From positions 310,001-374,000 of the forward strand of contig NZ_BJXV01000001.1 in assembly GCF_007991175.1 (NCBI RefSeq): DNA of 64,000 bases, in the 5' to 3' direction. Shown here one piece after another: positions 25,804 through 34,472 of this stretch. The notes below the pieces were generated by a model. The model was not told where the DNA came from. It ran no database searches and was given only the letters and a program-made list of their open reading frames with translations. Position 1 is the first letter of the stretch. Every line of letters begins with the position of its first letter. This stretch comes from Halovibrio variabilis. Its GTDB lineage: Bacteria; Pseudomonadota; Gammaproteobacteria; Pseudomonadales; Halomonadaceae. A program made the position numbers and the translations under genes.

Positions 25804-26687
25804 TGGTAGTGCGTCCTACGGTCGAGAATCGTGAACTTCAGCGTCGCCACTACCGCGAGCACGAACAGAATCACCACCGTAATGGTCGCCGCCGTGGTGC
25901 GGTCAAAGAACGAGAAGGCATTCTCGTAGACGTAATAAAGCAGCAAGTTAGTGGCGTTGTTGGGACCGCCCTTGGTCAAGATAAACAGGTGGTCCACTAC
26001 CCGCATCGAATTAATCAGCGCATTGATCAACACAAACAACGTGGTAGGCATCAGTAGCGGGAAGGTAACCCGCCAAAAGAAGCTCCAGCGGCTGGTGCCT
26101 TCTAGGTCAGACGCTTCTTTTAGTTCCGGGGGAAGCCCTTGTAGTGCTGCCAGGTAGAAAATCATAAAAAAGCCGGCTTCTTTCCACACCGACATGACGA
26201 TTACCGAGCCGAGTGCGACGCTTGGATCGCCCAGCCAGTTAACGCCAGGGATTCCCAGCGTGCCAAGCAGGCTATTGAACAGGCCAATTTGCGGCGCGTA
26301 GAAAAACATCCAGATATTGGCGGCGGCGATCATGGGTAAAATCGTCGGCGTGAAGTACGCCATACGCACAAAGCCGCGACCGGGCAACTTGCCGTTGACG
26401 AACAGCGCCATGCCCAAGGCCAGCGCGATAGACGTGGGAATGGTGCCCAGTGCGTAGAGCAAGTTGTTGCGGGCTACCTGCCAAAACGTGGGGTCATCGA
26501 ACAGCACCTGATAGTTCTCGATGCCCACAAACTCGGTTGGCGCGCCGCGAAAGCCGGGCAAGAACAGGCTGTTGAAAACCGTGGTGATGGTCGGTAGATA
26601 GGCGAACGTTGCCAAGAGCACAGCGGCTGGCAGTAACAGCAGCGCGCCATACAATTGCATGCGACGGTGCGAGGTCATTTCGGCCAT
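25800..26687 (-). CDS. ABC sugar/polyol permease, UgpA/MalF type
   Basis: A 295-residue permease with six helices. Features include FGYLPTITTVFNSLFLPGFRG-like TM1 (AYLPTITTVFNS), the EAA loop LPPELKEASDLEGTSRWSFFWRVTFPLLMP (cited as ELKEASDLEGTS) and the TKGGPNNATNLLLYYVYENAF signature of CUT1 UgpA proteins. It pairs with the downstream UgpE-type subunit, with which it overlaps by four bases. A T-tailed hairpin separates it from the binding-protein gene upstream, so it should be expressed below that gene. Confidence 0.88.
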   Translation of the reverse strand: MAEMTSHRRMQLYGALLLLPAAVLLATFAYLPTITTVFNSLFLPGFRGAPTEFVGIENYQVLFDDPTFWQVARNNLLYALGTIPTSIALALGMALFVNGKLPGRGFVRMAYFTPTILPMIAAANIWMFFYAPQIGLFNSLLGTLGIPGVNWLGDPSVALGSVIVMSVWKEAGFFMIFYLAALQGLPPELKEASDLEGTSRWSFFWRVTFPLLMPTTLFVLINALINSMRVVDHLFILTKGGPNNATNLLLYYVYENAFSFFDRTTAATITVVILFVLAVVATLKFTILDRRTHYQ

Positions 26688-26708
26688 AGGAACTCGTGAT
26701 CACTGCTT

Positions 26709-26745
26709 TAAAAAAGAGCCGCACGAAGCAGTTTCCTCGCGCGGC
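26709..26745 (-). terminator. Intercistronic terminator between ugpB-like and ugpA-like genes
   Basis: Read on the minus strand, GCCGCGCGAGG and CTTCGTGCGGC form an 11-pair stem (two G-T pairs) around AAACTG. It is followed by TCTTTTTT. It sits just after the binding-protein stop and should end most transcripts there, which is the usual way to make receptor in excess over permease. Confidence 0.75.
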
Positions 26746-26757
26746 ATGGCGACTTGT

Positions 26758-28038
26758 TTAGCGAGCGTAGCGACGCAGCACGCTATCGGCCTCTTGCTGT
26801 GCTTGGCTAAGCGCTTCTTGCGGCGTCATTTGCCCCGTCAACGCGGCTTGCACGGCGTTATCCAAGGCGCGGCGAATGCGTCCACCCTGGTAGGTGGAAA
26901 GTTCTGCCGTGGCGTGCTCCAACTGGTCGCGGGCGACCGCGGCGGGCGGGAATTCTTCCACATAGCGTTGCAATGCGTCGGTTTCATAGGCGGCGGGGCT
27001 AACGCCCATATAGCCGGTTTCGATCGACCAGGCAGCGGCCCGCTCGGGCGCGGTCATCCAGCGAATAAAGGTCATCGCCGCGCGCTGCTCTTCTTCAGTG
27101 GCGTCTTCAAAAATGTAGAAGTTGCCGCCGCCGGTGGGGCTGCCGCGCTGGGTTTTCATCGGCAGCATGGCAACGCCAAAATCAAAATCGGCGTCGCTGC
27201 GCACGGCGGTTAGGTTACCCGTGGTGTGCCACATCATCGCGGTGGATTCTTCAAGGAAGTTCTGGCGCAGCGTGCCCCACTCAATGGTGCCGTCGGGCAT
27301 GGCATCGTGCTCAGCGGCCAGCGATACCCAGTATTCCAGAGCTTCAACGGCGGCGGGGTCGTCAAAATAGACCTCGGTGCCGTCTTCGCTCATTAGACGG
27401 TGACCGTTCTGAAAGGCGAAGGCCTGGAACATCCAGTAGGGATAGCCGGTAGAGGGCACCATCACGCCCCACTGCTCACCGTTGGAGGCTTCGCGCACGG
27501 TGGCGGCCATCTCGGCCATCTGCTCCCAGTTTTCGGGAGGCGTCTCAGGGTCGAGTCCGGCGGCTTCAAAGGCGTCCTTGTTCCAGTAAAGCACAATGGT
27601 GGAGCGCTGGAAGGGGATGCCGTAGGTCTTGCCATCCAGCTGACCGTTTTCCATCAGGGCGGGGTAGAAGCTGTCGAGCCATTTGCGCTCTTCGTCGGTG
27701 TCGACCAGATCGTCAAAGGCGACGATAGCATCCTGTTCAATTAATTCGTACAGGTCGATGGAGAACATCACCGACAGCTGGGGCGTGTCGCCAGCTTCCA
27801 TCGCCGACATTGCCCGCACGCGGGTGTCGTCGTAGTTGCCAGCGTAGATGGCTTCCACATTGATATCGGGATGTTCACTCTCAAACTCGTCAACCAGATC
27901 GTCAACCACCTCGGTGAGTGCTCCGCCGACGGCGACCGGGTAGTACATAGTGAGATCGATGCTATCAGCGTTTACCTGGGCGGCGCTTAATAAGCCCGCT
28001 GCCAGGGCTGTCATTGCAAAAGGGGTAAGCAAACGCAT
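26758..28038 (-). CDS. ABC substrate-binding protein, UgpB-like
   Basis: A 426-residue periplasmic receptor of the CUT1 class. The Sec signal MRLLTPFAMTALAAGLLSAAQVNA ends near residue 24. The mature chain opens with IDLTMYYPVAVGGALTEVVDDL and contains YGIPFQRSTIVLYWNKDAFEAAGLDP (cited as STIVLYWNKDAFE), PTGGGNFYIFEDA and EQRAAMTFIRWMTAPE, all typical of UgpB. The real family binds glycerol-3-phosphate or glycerophosphodiesters; with sugar-acid genes around, another ligand is possible. It lies 17 bases after the ATPase gene and is followed by a terminator-like hairpin. Confidence 0.88.
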   Translation of the reverse strand: MRLLTPFAMTALAAGLLSAAQVNADSIDLTMYYPVAVGGALTEVVDDLVDEFESEHPDINVEAIYAGNYDDTRVRAMSAMEAGDTPQLSVMFSIDLYELIEQDAIVAFDDLVDTDEERKWLDSFYPALMENGQLDGKTYGIPFQRSTIVLYWNKDAFEAAGLDPETPPENWEQMAEMAATVREASNGEQWGVMVPSTGYPYWMFQAFAFQNGHRLMSEDGTEVYFDDPAAVEALEYWVSLAAEHDAMPDGTIEWGTLRQNFLEESTAMMWHTTGNLTAVRSDADFDFGVAMLPMKTQRGSPTGGGNFYIFEDATEEEQRAAMTFIRWMTAPERAAAWSIETGYMGVSPAAYETDALQRYVEEFPPAAVARDQLEHATAELSTYQGGRIRRALDNAVQAALTGQMTPQEALSQAQQEADSVLRRYAR

Positions 28039-28055
28039 AGGAGACTCCGCAAGTG

Positions 28056-29186
28056 TCAGTATTGGAAAGAGCCCACCGCCGGTGGACGAGGAACAGCGTG
28101 AGGGGCGCTGGGTAACGTGTTGGGCGTTAAATCGTCCCGCCGTAAGCTACTAGCATCAAAGAGATGGGCATTTTCGCGTGCCCAGCTAAGGCAGCAGGGC
28201 TGGCCGGCAAGCGCATGCTTACCGCTCATACGAACCCTTACGGTATGGCCACCTACAGTGACATGGGCAATCGTATCCGCCCCCAGGTACTCATCGCTTA
28301 GCACAGTGGCAGGTACGCCAGCGGCTGAAGCGGGGTGTAGCTCAATATCTTCAGGGCGGATACCCAGCTGCCCGCCAGCGGCTTCCAGAGGTGCCACTGA
28401 AACGCTGGTTTCGCCTTCAACCGTCGCTCCTTGTTCGCCTGCCACCAGCGGCAGCAGGTTCATGGCGGGGCTGCCGATAAAGCTGGCGGCAAAGGCGCTG
28501 GCCGGGCGGTTATAAAGCTCATCGGGCGAGCCATCCTGAACGATCTGGCCGTGCTGCATCAGAATCACACGATCACCCATGCTCATCGCCTCGACCTGAT
28601 CATGGGTGACGTAGATCACGGTCATGCTCAGGCGGCTCTGTAGAGCTTTGATTTCCCGGCGCATATCGCTGCGCAGCCGCGCGTCCAGGTTGGAAAGCGG
28701 CTCGTCCATCAGGCAGATCGGGTGTTCGGAGATCACTGAGCGCGCCAGTGCCACGCGCTGGCGCTGACCGCCGGAAAGCTGGGCCGGTTTACGGTTCAGG
28801 TAGTCGGTGAGGTCCACCAGCTCGGCGACCTTGGCCAGCCGCTCGCGCTGCTCGGCTTTGGGCACCTTGCGGCTGCGCAGGCCAAACACGATGTTGTTGG
28901 CCACACTCAAGTGTGGAAATAGCGCGTAGGACTGAAACACCATGCTCAGCCCGCGATCCCCCGGCGGGAGGCGCGTGACGTCGCGGTCGCCGATGTGAAT
29001 ACGTCCGTCGCTGGCCTCTTCCAGGCCTGCGATCATGCGCAGCGTGGTCGATTTACCGCAGCCCGAGGGGCCGAGCAGAATGACAAATTGCCCGGGCGTG
29101 ACATCGAAGGAGATACCGTCGACTGCGGCCGTCTCGCCCCAACGTTTGGTGACGCTTTCCAGGCGGATACGCGATTGATCTGACAT
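28056..29186 (-). CDS. ABC transporter ATPase, UgpC/MsmX-like
   Basis: A 376-residue ATPase. Walker A is GPSGCGKST (about residues 38-46), the signature is [14 protein letters not shown] (about 135-148), Walker B is [12 protein letters not shown] (about 154-165), and the switch His is in [11 protein letters not shown]-terminal TOBE-type domain (about 240-345, LGIRPEDIEL) is present, as in UgpC and MalK. It is the first gene of this operon, ahead of the binding protein, an order different from E. coli ugpBAEC. The promoter must lie in 29187-29379, shared with the divergent aldolase gene. Confidence 0.9.
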   Translation of the reverse strand: MSDQSRIRLESVTKRWGETAAVDGISFDVTPGQFVILLGPSGCGKSTTLRMIAGLEEASDGRIHIGDRDVTRLPPGDRGLSMVFQSYALFPHLSVANNIVFGLRSRKVPKAEQRERLAKVAELVDLTDYLNRKPAQLSGGQRQRVALARSVISEHPICLMDEPLSNLDARLRSDMRREIKALQSRLSMTVIYVTHDQVEAMSMGDRVILMQHGQIVQDGSPDELYNRPASAFAASFIGSPAMNLLPLVAGEQGATVEGETSVSVAPLEAAGGQLGIRPEDIELHPASAAGVPATVLSDEYLGADTIAHVTVGGHTVRVRMSGKHALAGQPCCLSWARENAHLFDASSLRRDDLTPNTLPSAPHAVPRPPAVGSFQY

Positions 29187-29379
29187 GGCACACTCATCAC
29201 CGGCTGTTGGGTGGTATTGGTCAAGCTTGTGATGAAAGTGTTGCTGTTGTGTGACGCTTATGTATCAATTTCGTGTCAGGCGAAGATTAAACGATCCAGT
29301 GCTTATTCAGCTGAGCTCGCCGCGTTTTGGTTGTTCAATATAAAAGGCATACCGAGCTATTAATGCCCAAGGAGTCGAT

Positions 29380-30147
29380 ATGAAGATGCCGCATAACGCC
29401 TTTAAGCAGCAACTGCTGGCGGGCCAGCCCCAAACGGGGATTTGGCTTGGGCTGGCGAGCGCCTACTCGGCGGAGATCGCTGCCACGGCGGGCTTTGACT
29501 GGTTATTGCTGGATGCCGAGCACGCCCCCAATGACGTGTCGAGCCTACTTGCCTAGCTGCAGGCGCTGGCACCCTATGGCAGCCACCCAGTGGTGCGGCC
29601 ACCCACGGGTGATGCGGTGCTGATCAAACGCTACTTGGATATTGGCGTTCAGAACCTGCTGATCCCCATGGTCGAAACGGCCGAACAAGCCGCCGAGCTG
29701 GTGGCGGCCACGCGCTACCCGCCCCGCGGCACTCGCGGGGTGGGGCATGTGTTGGCGCGGGCCTCGCGCTGGGGGCAGCTAGACGATTATCTCTCCCGCG
29801 CCGATGACGAGATTTGCCTGATGCTGCAGGTGGAAAGCCCCCAGGCGCTTGCCAACCTAGGGGCAATCGCGGCAGTTGACGGGGTGGACGGTGTATTTAT
29901 CGGCCCAGCGGATTTGTCGGCGTCGATGGGCCATCTAGGCAACGCCAGCCACTCTGATGTGACGTCGGCGATTAGTGACGCCATCACCACAATCCGCTCT
30001 GCGGGCAAGGCTGCAGGTATCGTCACAGTAGACGAACAGGCGGCCCGCGACTATTTAGCCGCAGGCTGCACCTTTGTTGGCGTTGGTATTGATACGCTGC
30101 TGTATGCAAACGCTCTACGTGAGCTGGCTGAGCGTTTCAGGTCCTAA
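29380..30147 (+). pseudogene. HpcH/HpaI-family 2-keto-3-deoxy acid aldolase, interrupted by an in-frame TAG
   Basis: The frame starts at the ATG at 29380 (after AAGGAGTCGAT) and reads [49 protein letters not shown]. It meets TAG at 29554-29556 (codon 59) and continues in the same frame to 30147 as a normal aldolase: [49 protein letters not shown]. The family cleaves 2-keto-3-deoxy sugar acids to pyruvate and an aldehyde. A C-to-T change of a CAG Gln codon would explain the stop. Without it the protein would be 255 residues, a normal length. It is either a recent pseudogene or a sequence error. Confidence 0.88.
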
Positions 30148-30158
30148 TGGCTGAGCGT

Positions 30159-31583
30159 CTACTTCTCAGCAGGCAGGATCCTTCCTGGGTTCATCAGCCC
30201 CTTGGGGTCAAACAGTGCTTTAACACCGCTGACCAGTTCCCGTTCGATAGGCGATAGCCGCGACAGGTAAGGCGCTTGCTTGGTACGACCAATGCCGTGT
30301 TCGGCGCTGATGCTGCCGTGGAAGGCGTCGAGCACGTCAAATAGCTGCTCCTCCAGGTCGTGGAGGTGAGCTTTTTTATCGCTGTTCGCCATTGCCATGG
30401 GCGGCAGGATATTGAAGTGAAGATTGCCGTCGCCGACATGCCCGTAGGCAATAATCTCGCATTCGGGGGAGGCGGCCATCACCACCTCACTCGCTTGGCG
30501 AACAAAGTCTGGAATCGCCGAGATTGGCACCGAAATGTCGGTGCGCAGATGTTCGCCGCGCCGCCGCTGGCCTTCCAGCATGCTCTCACGGAATTGCCAC
30601 AGCTGGGCAGCTTGGGTATCGCTGGACGCCAGCGCGCCATCCAGCACTAGCTCGCGCTCCATGCCGGTTTCCAGCAGTTGCTCCAGCATCGAACCCAGAT
30701 CCACCGGGCCCGTGGCGGCCACTTCCATCAACACATACCAGGGGTAGACGCTATCCAGTGGATCGCGCAGCTCAGGCGTCGCTTCGATAGCCAGCTCAAT
30801 GCAGCGGCGGGGGATCAGTTCGAAGGCGGTCAGCAAATCGCAGCAGTCGCGGCGCGCCAAACCGTACAGGTCAGTCACCGCTTGAACGGAAGGCATGCCA
30901 AGCAGCGCGGTACGGTTCTGGTTCGGGCGCGGCGAGAGTTTGAGCACTGCGCCGGTGACGATGCCCAGGGTGCCTTCGCTGCCTAGAAACAGCTGCTGAA
31001 GATCATAACCGCGGTTGTCCTTATGCAGGGCGTTAAGGCTCTCCCAAACACGCCCATCGGGGAGAACCACTTCAAGCCCCAGCACCAGTTCGCGCATCAT
31101 GCCGTAGCGCAGCACGTTAAGCCCGCCTGCATTAGTAGCAATATTGCCGCCGATCTGGCAGCTGCCCTGGGCGCCTAACGAAAGCGGGAAGTCGCAGTCA
31201 TGATCAAAGGCGGCAAGCTTGACGTTTTCAAGGATGCAGCCTGCGTCCACCGTGATGGTGAAATTGACCGGATCAATGGCGCGCACATTATTCAAACGTT
31301 CCAGGCTGATCACCAGTTCCTGGCCGTTGGCGGCGGGCAAGGCGCCTGCCACCAGGCCGCTGTGGCCACCCTGGGGCGTCATCGCGACGCCTTGCGCATA
31401 GCAGCACTTTACGACCTCGGCGACTTCGGCCGTGTTCCCCGGGCGTGCCACGGCCAGCGGCATGCCCAACGTATCGCCCGCCCAGTCGCTGACGTAGCGC
31501 GCCATGGCGTCTGGCTCGCGGATTAAACCCCGCTCGCCAAGCAGGGCGGTTAGCTCATTGATAAAGGGAGTGATGTCTGTCAT
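30159..31583 (-). CDS. FAD-linked oxidase, GlcD/D-2-hydroxyacid dehydrogenase type
   Basis: A 474-residue flavoprotein of the PCMH-FAD family. The FAD-binding domain covers about residues 40-220 (MTPQGGHSGLVAGALP, NIATNAGGLNVLRYGMMRELVLGLEVVLPDG, cited as QIGGNIATNAGG and GSEGTLGIVTGAVLKL). The C-terminal domain contains the metal and substrate motifs YGHVGDGNLHFNIL and SAEHGIGRTK, as in D-lactate and D-2-hydroxyglutarate dehydrogenases. Likely substrates are D-2-hydroxy acids from sugar-acid breakdown, such as lactate or glycolate; this is inference. Its start codon overlaps the stop of the dehydratase gene (TAATG). Confidence 0.87.
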   Translation of the reverse strand: MTDITPFINELTALLGERGLIREPDAMARYVSDWAGDTLGMPLAVARPGNTAEVAEVVKCCYAQGVAMTPQGGHSGLVAGALPAANGQELVISLERLNNVRAIDPVNFTITVDAGCILENVKLAAFDHDCDFPLSLGAQGSCQIGGNIATNAGGLNVLRYGMMRELVLGLEVVLPDGRVWESLNALHKDNRGYDLQQLFLGSEGTLGIVTGAVLKLSPRPNQNRTALLGMPSVQAVTDLYGLARRDCCDLLTAFELIPRRCIELAIEATPELRDPLDSVYPWYVLMEVAATGPVDLGSMLEQLLETGMERELVLDGALASSDTQAAQLWQFRESMLEGQRRRGEHLRTDISVPISAIPDFVRQASEVVMAASPECEIIAYGHVGDGNLHFNILPPMAMANSDKKAHLHDLEEQLFDVLDAFHGSISAEHGIGRTKQAPYLSRLSPIERELVSGVKALFDPKGLMNPGRILPAEK

Positions 31584-32884
31584 TAGGCATCTTCCTGCCA
31601 GGCTGCACCTTCTGGAAAACGGTGCTGCGCCTGGGATTCAGCGTGCATGGCAATGCTGTAACCCGGTGCCTCAGGTACTTGGTAGCGGCCACGGTTGATG
31701 ACCACCGGGTCGATAAAGTGCTCGTGGAGGTGATCCACGTACTCAAGTACACGATCTTCAAGGCTGCCGGATACCGCAATATAGTCGAATAATGAAATGT
31801 GTTGGGTGTATTCGCATAGCCCAACGCCGCCGCCGTGGGGGCAGATCGGTACGCCAAACTTGGCGGCCATTAGCACGACCAGGATGACTTCGTTGAGCCC
31901 GCCCAGACGCGCCGCATCGAGCTGACAGTAGTCGATGGCGTCCGCCTGGAAGAACTGCTTGAACATCACTTTGTTGTGGCAGTGTTCGCCGGTGGCGACG
32001 CCGATAGGCGCAACGCGGTGGCGGATCTCGGCGTGACCGAGAATATCGTCAGGGCTGGTGGGCTCTTCGATCCACAGCGGGTCAAACTCGGCTAAACGGC
32101 GCATTTTGGTGACCGTCTCGTCGACTTCCCACACCTGGTTGGCGTCCATCATTAACACATTGTCCCAGCCGATTTCCTCGCGTAGCAGCGCCGCACGGCG
32201 GGCATCCTCGTCGATATCGCCGCCAATCTTCTGTTTGAAATGGGTCCAGCCTTCAGCCAGCGCCTCCCGAGCAAGCCCACGCACTTTTTCGTCGCTGTAG
32301 CCCAGCCAGCCCGCGGAGGTGGTGTAGCCGGGGTAGCCGTCGCTGCGCATTTCGGCTTCACGGGCCGCTTTGCCAGCGGACTGGCGGCGCAGCAGGCAGA
32401 TGGCCTCTTCCGGTGTTAGCGCATCGGTCACAAAGCGGAAATCCAGGCAGCGCACCAGCTGCTCCGGCGTCATATCGACCAGCAGTTTCCACACCGGCTT
32501 GCCTTCGTTTTTTGCCCACATATCCCACACGGCGTTGACGATGGCGGCGGTGGCGAGGTGAATGGCGCCTTTATCGGGACCGATCCAGCGTAGCTGGCTG
32601 TCGCCGGTGATTTCGCGCCAGAAGTTGCCCATATTGTCGGTCATTGAGGCAAGCGAGCGCCCCTCAATCAGCGGCGCAAGGGAGTGCAAAGCGGTGACGA
32701 CAATCTCGTTGCCGCGGCCAATGGTAAAGGTTAAGCCGTGCCCCTCGGGGCTGCCGTCATCGGTGTGCAGGATGACGTAAGCGGCGGAGTAGTCCGGCGC
32801 GGCGTTCATGGCATCCGAGCCATCCAGGGAACGAGACGTAGGAAAGCGGATATCCTGGATCTCGACGCGGGTTATGGTTGTCAT
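31583..32884 (-). CDS. L-fuconate dehydratase-like enolase-superfamily enzyme
   Basis: A 433-residue enzyme of the mandelate racemase/enolase superfamily. The opening (IQDIRFPTSRSLDGSDAMN) is the L-fuconate dehydratase signature. Catalytic positions expected for that family are visible: the KxK pair in HFKQKIGGD, Asp in LMMDANQVWE, Glu in WIEEPTSPDD, Glu in GEHCHNKV and His in CPHGGGVGL. It removes water from L-fuconate and related acids (D-arabinonate, L-galactonate) to give 2-keto-3-deoxy acids. GAGAAAACA precedes the start. It is coupled to the FAD oxidase gene and lies 52 bases downstream of the XylX-like gene. The true substrate here could be any of those acids. Confidence 0.88.
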   Translation of the reverse strand: MTTITRVEIQDIRFPTSRSLDGSDAMNAAPDYSAAYVILHTDDGSPEGHGLTFTIGRGNEIVVTALHSLAPLIEGRSLASMTDNMGNFWREITGDSQLRWIGPDKGAIHLATAAIVNAVWDMWAKNEGKPVWKLLVDMTPEQLVRCLDFRFVTDALTPEEAICLLRRQSAGKAAREAEMRSDGYPGYTTSAGWLGYSDEKVRGLAREALAEGWTHFKQKIGGDIDEDARRAALLREEIGWDNVLMMDANQVWEVDETVTKMRRLAEFDPLWIEEPTSPDDILGHAEIRHRVAPIGVATGEHCHNKVMFKQFFQADAIDYCQLDAARLGGLNEVILVVLMAAKFGVPICPHGGGVGLCEYTQHISLFDYIAVSGSLEDRVLEYVDHLHEHFIDPVVINRGRYQVPEAPGYSIAMHAESQAQHRFPEGAAWQEDA

Positions 32885-32936
32885 TGTTTTCTCCTAGGCG
32901 TTGAAGTGGGCGGCGTATTGATTGACAGGAACAGTA

Positions 32937-34100
32937 TTACCGGCGCGCTAAGTGGCGCATCAGTTCGCGAATGCCATACGTCCAGGGCGGCAGCTGATCA
33001 CTTCTGCCTACCGAATTGACTAAGGCGCCGAGCGCCGGGGTGGCGATGGTGACGCGATCACCGAGATGGTGGGTGAAGCCCTGGCCCTCGCCATCGCGAT
33101 CCTGAATCGGTGAGAACATGGTGCCGAGAAACAGCATAAAGCCATCCGGGTATTGATGGTGGTCGCCGATGGTTTGGCTGACCAAGTCCAGCGGATCGCG
33201 GCTGATCTCGCGCATATCGCTTTCGCCCTGAAGCAGGAAGTCGTCGTCCTCGCCTTCAATACGCAGCGATACCTGGCAGTTACGCACGCTATCGATATCA
33301 AAGTGGTCATCAAAGAGGCGAATAAAGGGACCTATTGAGCAAGAGGCATTGTTGTCTTTCGCCTTGCCTAACAGCAGGGCGCTGCGCCCCTCAACGTCGC
33401 GCAGGTTAACGTCGTTACCCAGCGTGGCGCCGCGCACCTGGCCGCGGCTGTCCACCGCCAGGACGATTTCCGGCTCGGGGTTATTCCACTTTGAAGACGG
33501 GTGTAAACCTACCGGGGTGCCAAAGCCTACCGATGACAGCGGCTGGGCCTTGGTAAACACCTCTGCGTCCGGGCCGATACCGACCTCCATGTATTGTGAC
33601 CAGCCGCCGCGAGATTGGAGGGCTTTTTTAAGCGACATCGCCTCCTCAGAGCCCGGCTTGATCTTAGAAAGATCTTTGCCGATCAGCGCCTGCAAGTTAT
33701 CACGCAGCTCGGCCGCCCTGGCCGAATCGCCGCCTGCCTGCTCCTCAATGACGCGCTCCAACAGGCTAACGGCAAAGGTGACGCCGCAGGCTTTAACGGC
33801 CTGAACATCGCAGGGGGCAAGTAAGTAGGGCGCTTGCGGTGGGGACATTTGCGAGTTTGCCAGCAGCGTCTCCAAACGACCCAGAGACACACCTTCGGCG
33901 CGCTTTACCACGTCTAGAAGGTCATCGCGTTCGAGCAGATCGGCCATGGTCGGGCCAAATTCAGTGATATCGATAACCTGGCCGTTTTGCACTGTGGCCA
34001 GTACAGGGCCGGGGTGCTGGCCGTCTAACCAGACGCGGCCAACGAGCAAAGCGTTTTCGACGTCAGCGGGTAGAACATCAGGCAGTGAGAGTGGTTGCAT
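32937..34100 (-). CDS. 2-keto-3-deoxy-D-xylonate dehydratase-like protein (XylX type, FAH fold)
   Basis: A 387-residue fumarylacetoacetate hydrolase-fold protein. It strongly recalls Caulobacter XylX: KACGVTFAVSLLERVIEE, GGWSQYMEVGIGPDAEVFTK, WNNPEPEIVLAVDSRGQVRG, LGNDVNLRDVEGRSALLLGK, NNASCSIGPFIRLFDD and PDGFMLFLGTMFSPIQDRD appear in order. XylX dehydrates 2-keto-3-deoxy-D-xylonate to alpha-ketoglutarate semialdehyde, the third step of the Weimberg pathway. The same fold also does 2,4-diketo-3-deoxy acid hydrolysis, which would fit the fuconate dehydratase beside it. I favour XylX because XylB-, XylD- and semialdehyde dehydrogenase-like genes all occur in the window. GGAGGCGCCC precedes the ATG. 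Confidence 0.8.
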   Translation of the reverse strand: MQPLSLPDVLPADVENALLVGRVWLDGQHPGPVLATVQNGQVIDITEFGPTMADLLERDDLLDVVKRAEGVSLGRLETLLANSQMSPPQAPYLLAPCDVQAVKACGVTFAVSLLERVIEEQAGGDSARAAELRDNLQALIGKDLSKIKPGSEEAMSLKKALQSRGGWSQYMEVGIGPDAEVFTKAQPLSSVGFGTPVGLHPSSKWNNPEPEIVLAVDSRGQVRGATLGNDVNLRDVEGRSALLLGKAKDNNASCSIGPFIRLFDDHFDIDSVRNCQVSLRIEGEDDDFLLQGESDMREISRDPLDLVSQTIGDHHQYPDGFMLFLGTMFSPIQDRDGEGQGFTHHLGDRVTIATPALGALVNSVGRSDQLPPWTYGIRELMRHLARR

Positions 34101-34180
34101 GGGCGCCTCCTGTAGCGATGCGCAATAAGAATAGGGTCAATGGCTGGCGGTTGGTGCGCTATCGCCTATCATGTTACGGA

Positions 34181-34197
34181 TGTCGTGTTGTATGACA
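34181..34197. promoter_or_regulatory. Candidate GntR-type operator upstream of the XylX-like operon
   Basis: TGTCGTGTTGTATGACA is an imperfect 17-base palindrome with TGTC and GACA ends, 80 bases before the gene start at 34100. TTGTATGACA resembles sites bound by FCD-type GntR regulators, one of which is encoded at 35005. This is a pattern-based guess. Confidence 0.35.
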
Positions 34198-34324
34198 GGT
34201 ATGCCAGTTCATTGCTCACTCTAGCGTACCGTTGTATTGCGGGTCGATAGGCAAATCTATCTAGATGACGGCAGTTTCCCCAAGCAGGGATCCCTTAAAA
34301 ACAAAAAGCGTTGAGGAGAATGTC

Positions 34325-34459
34325 ATGTTAGAGGAGTGCGTCGGCGCCTATGTCTTCCTTGGCACTGATGCACTGAGTGGCTATGTTACTGGCCAAATCA
34401 TTGAGGTTAACGGCGGGCAGCTAATGCCGTGTCGGCTGCCCACACTGCTTTACCGCTGA
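34325..34459 (+). pseudogene. C-terminal remnant of a short-chain dehydrogenase
   Basis: About 45 residues remain. ECVGAYVFLGTDALSGYVTGQ followed by IIEVNGGQLM is the standard C-terminal end of an SDR protein, but the Rossmann domain and catalytic Tyr-Lys are missing. GAGGAGAATGTC precedes an ATG, so a short peptide could still be made. It probably derives from a sugar or keto-deoxy acid dehydrogenase that once belonged to this cluster. It is followed 13 bases later by a second remnant. Confidence 0.75.
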
Positions 34460-34472
34460 ATAGGAGCGATTG

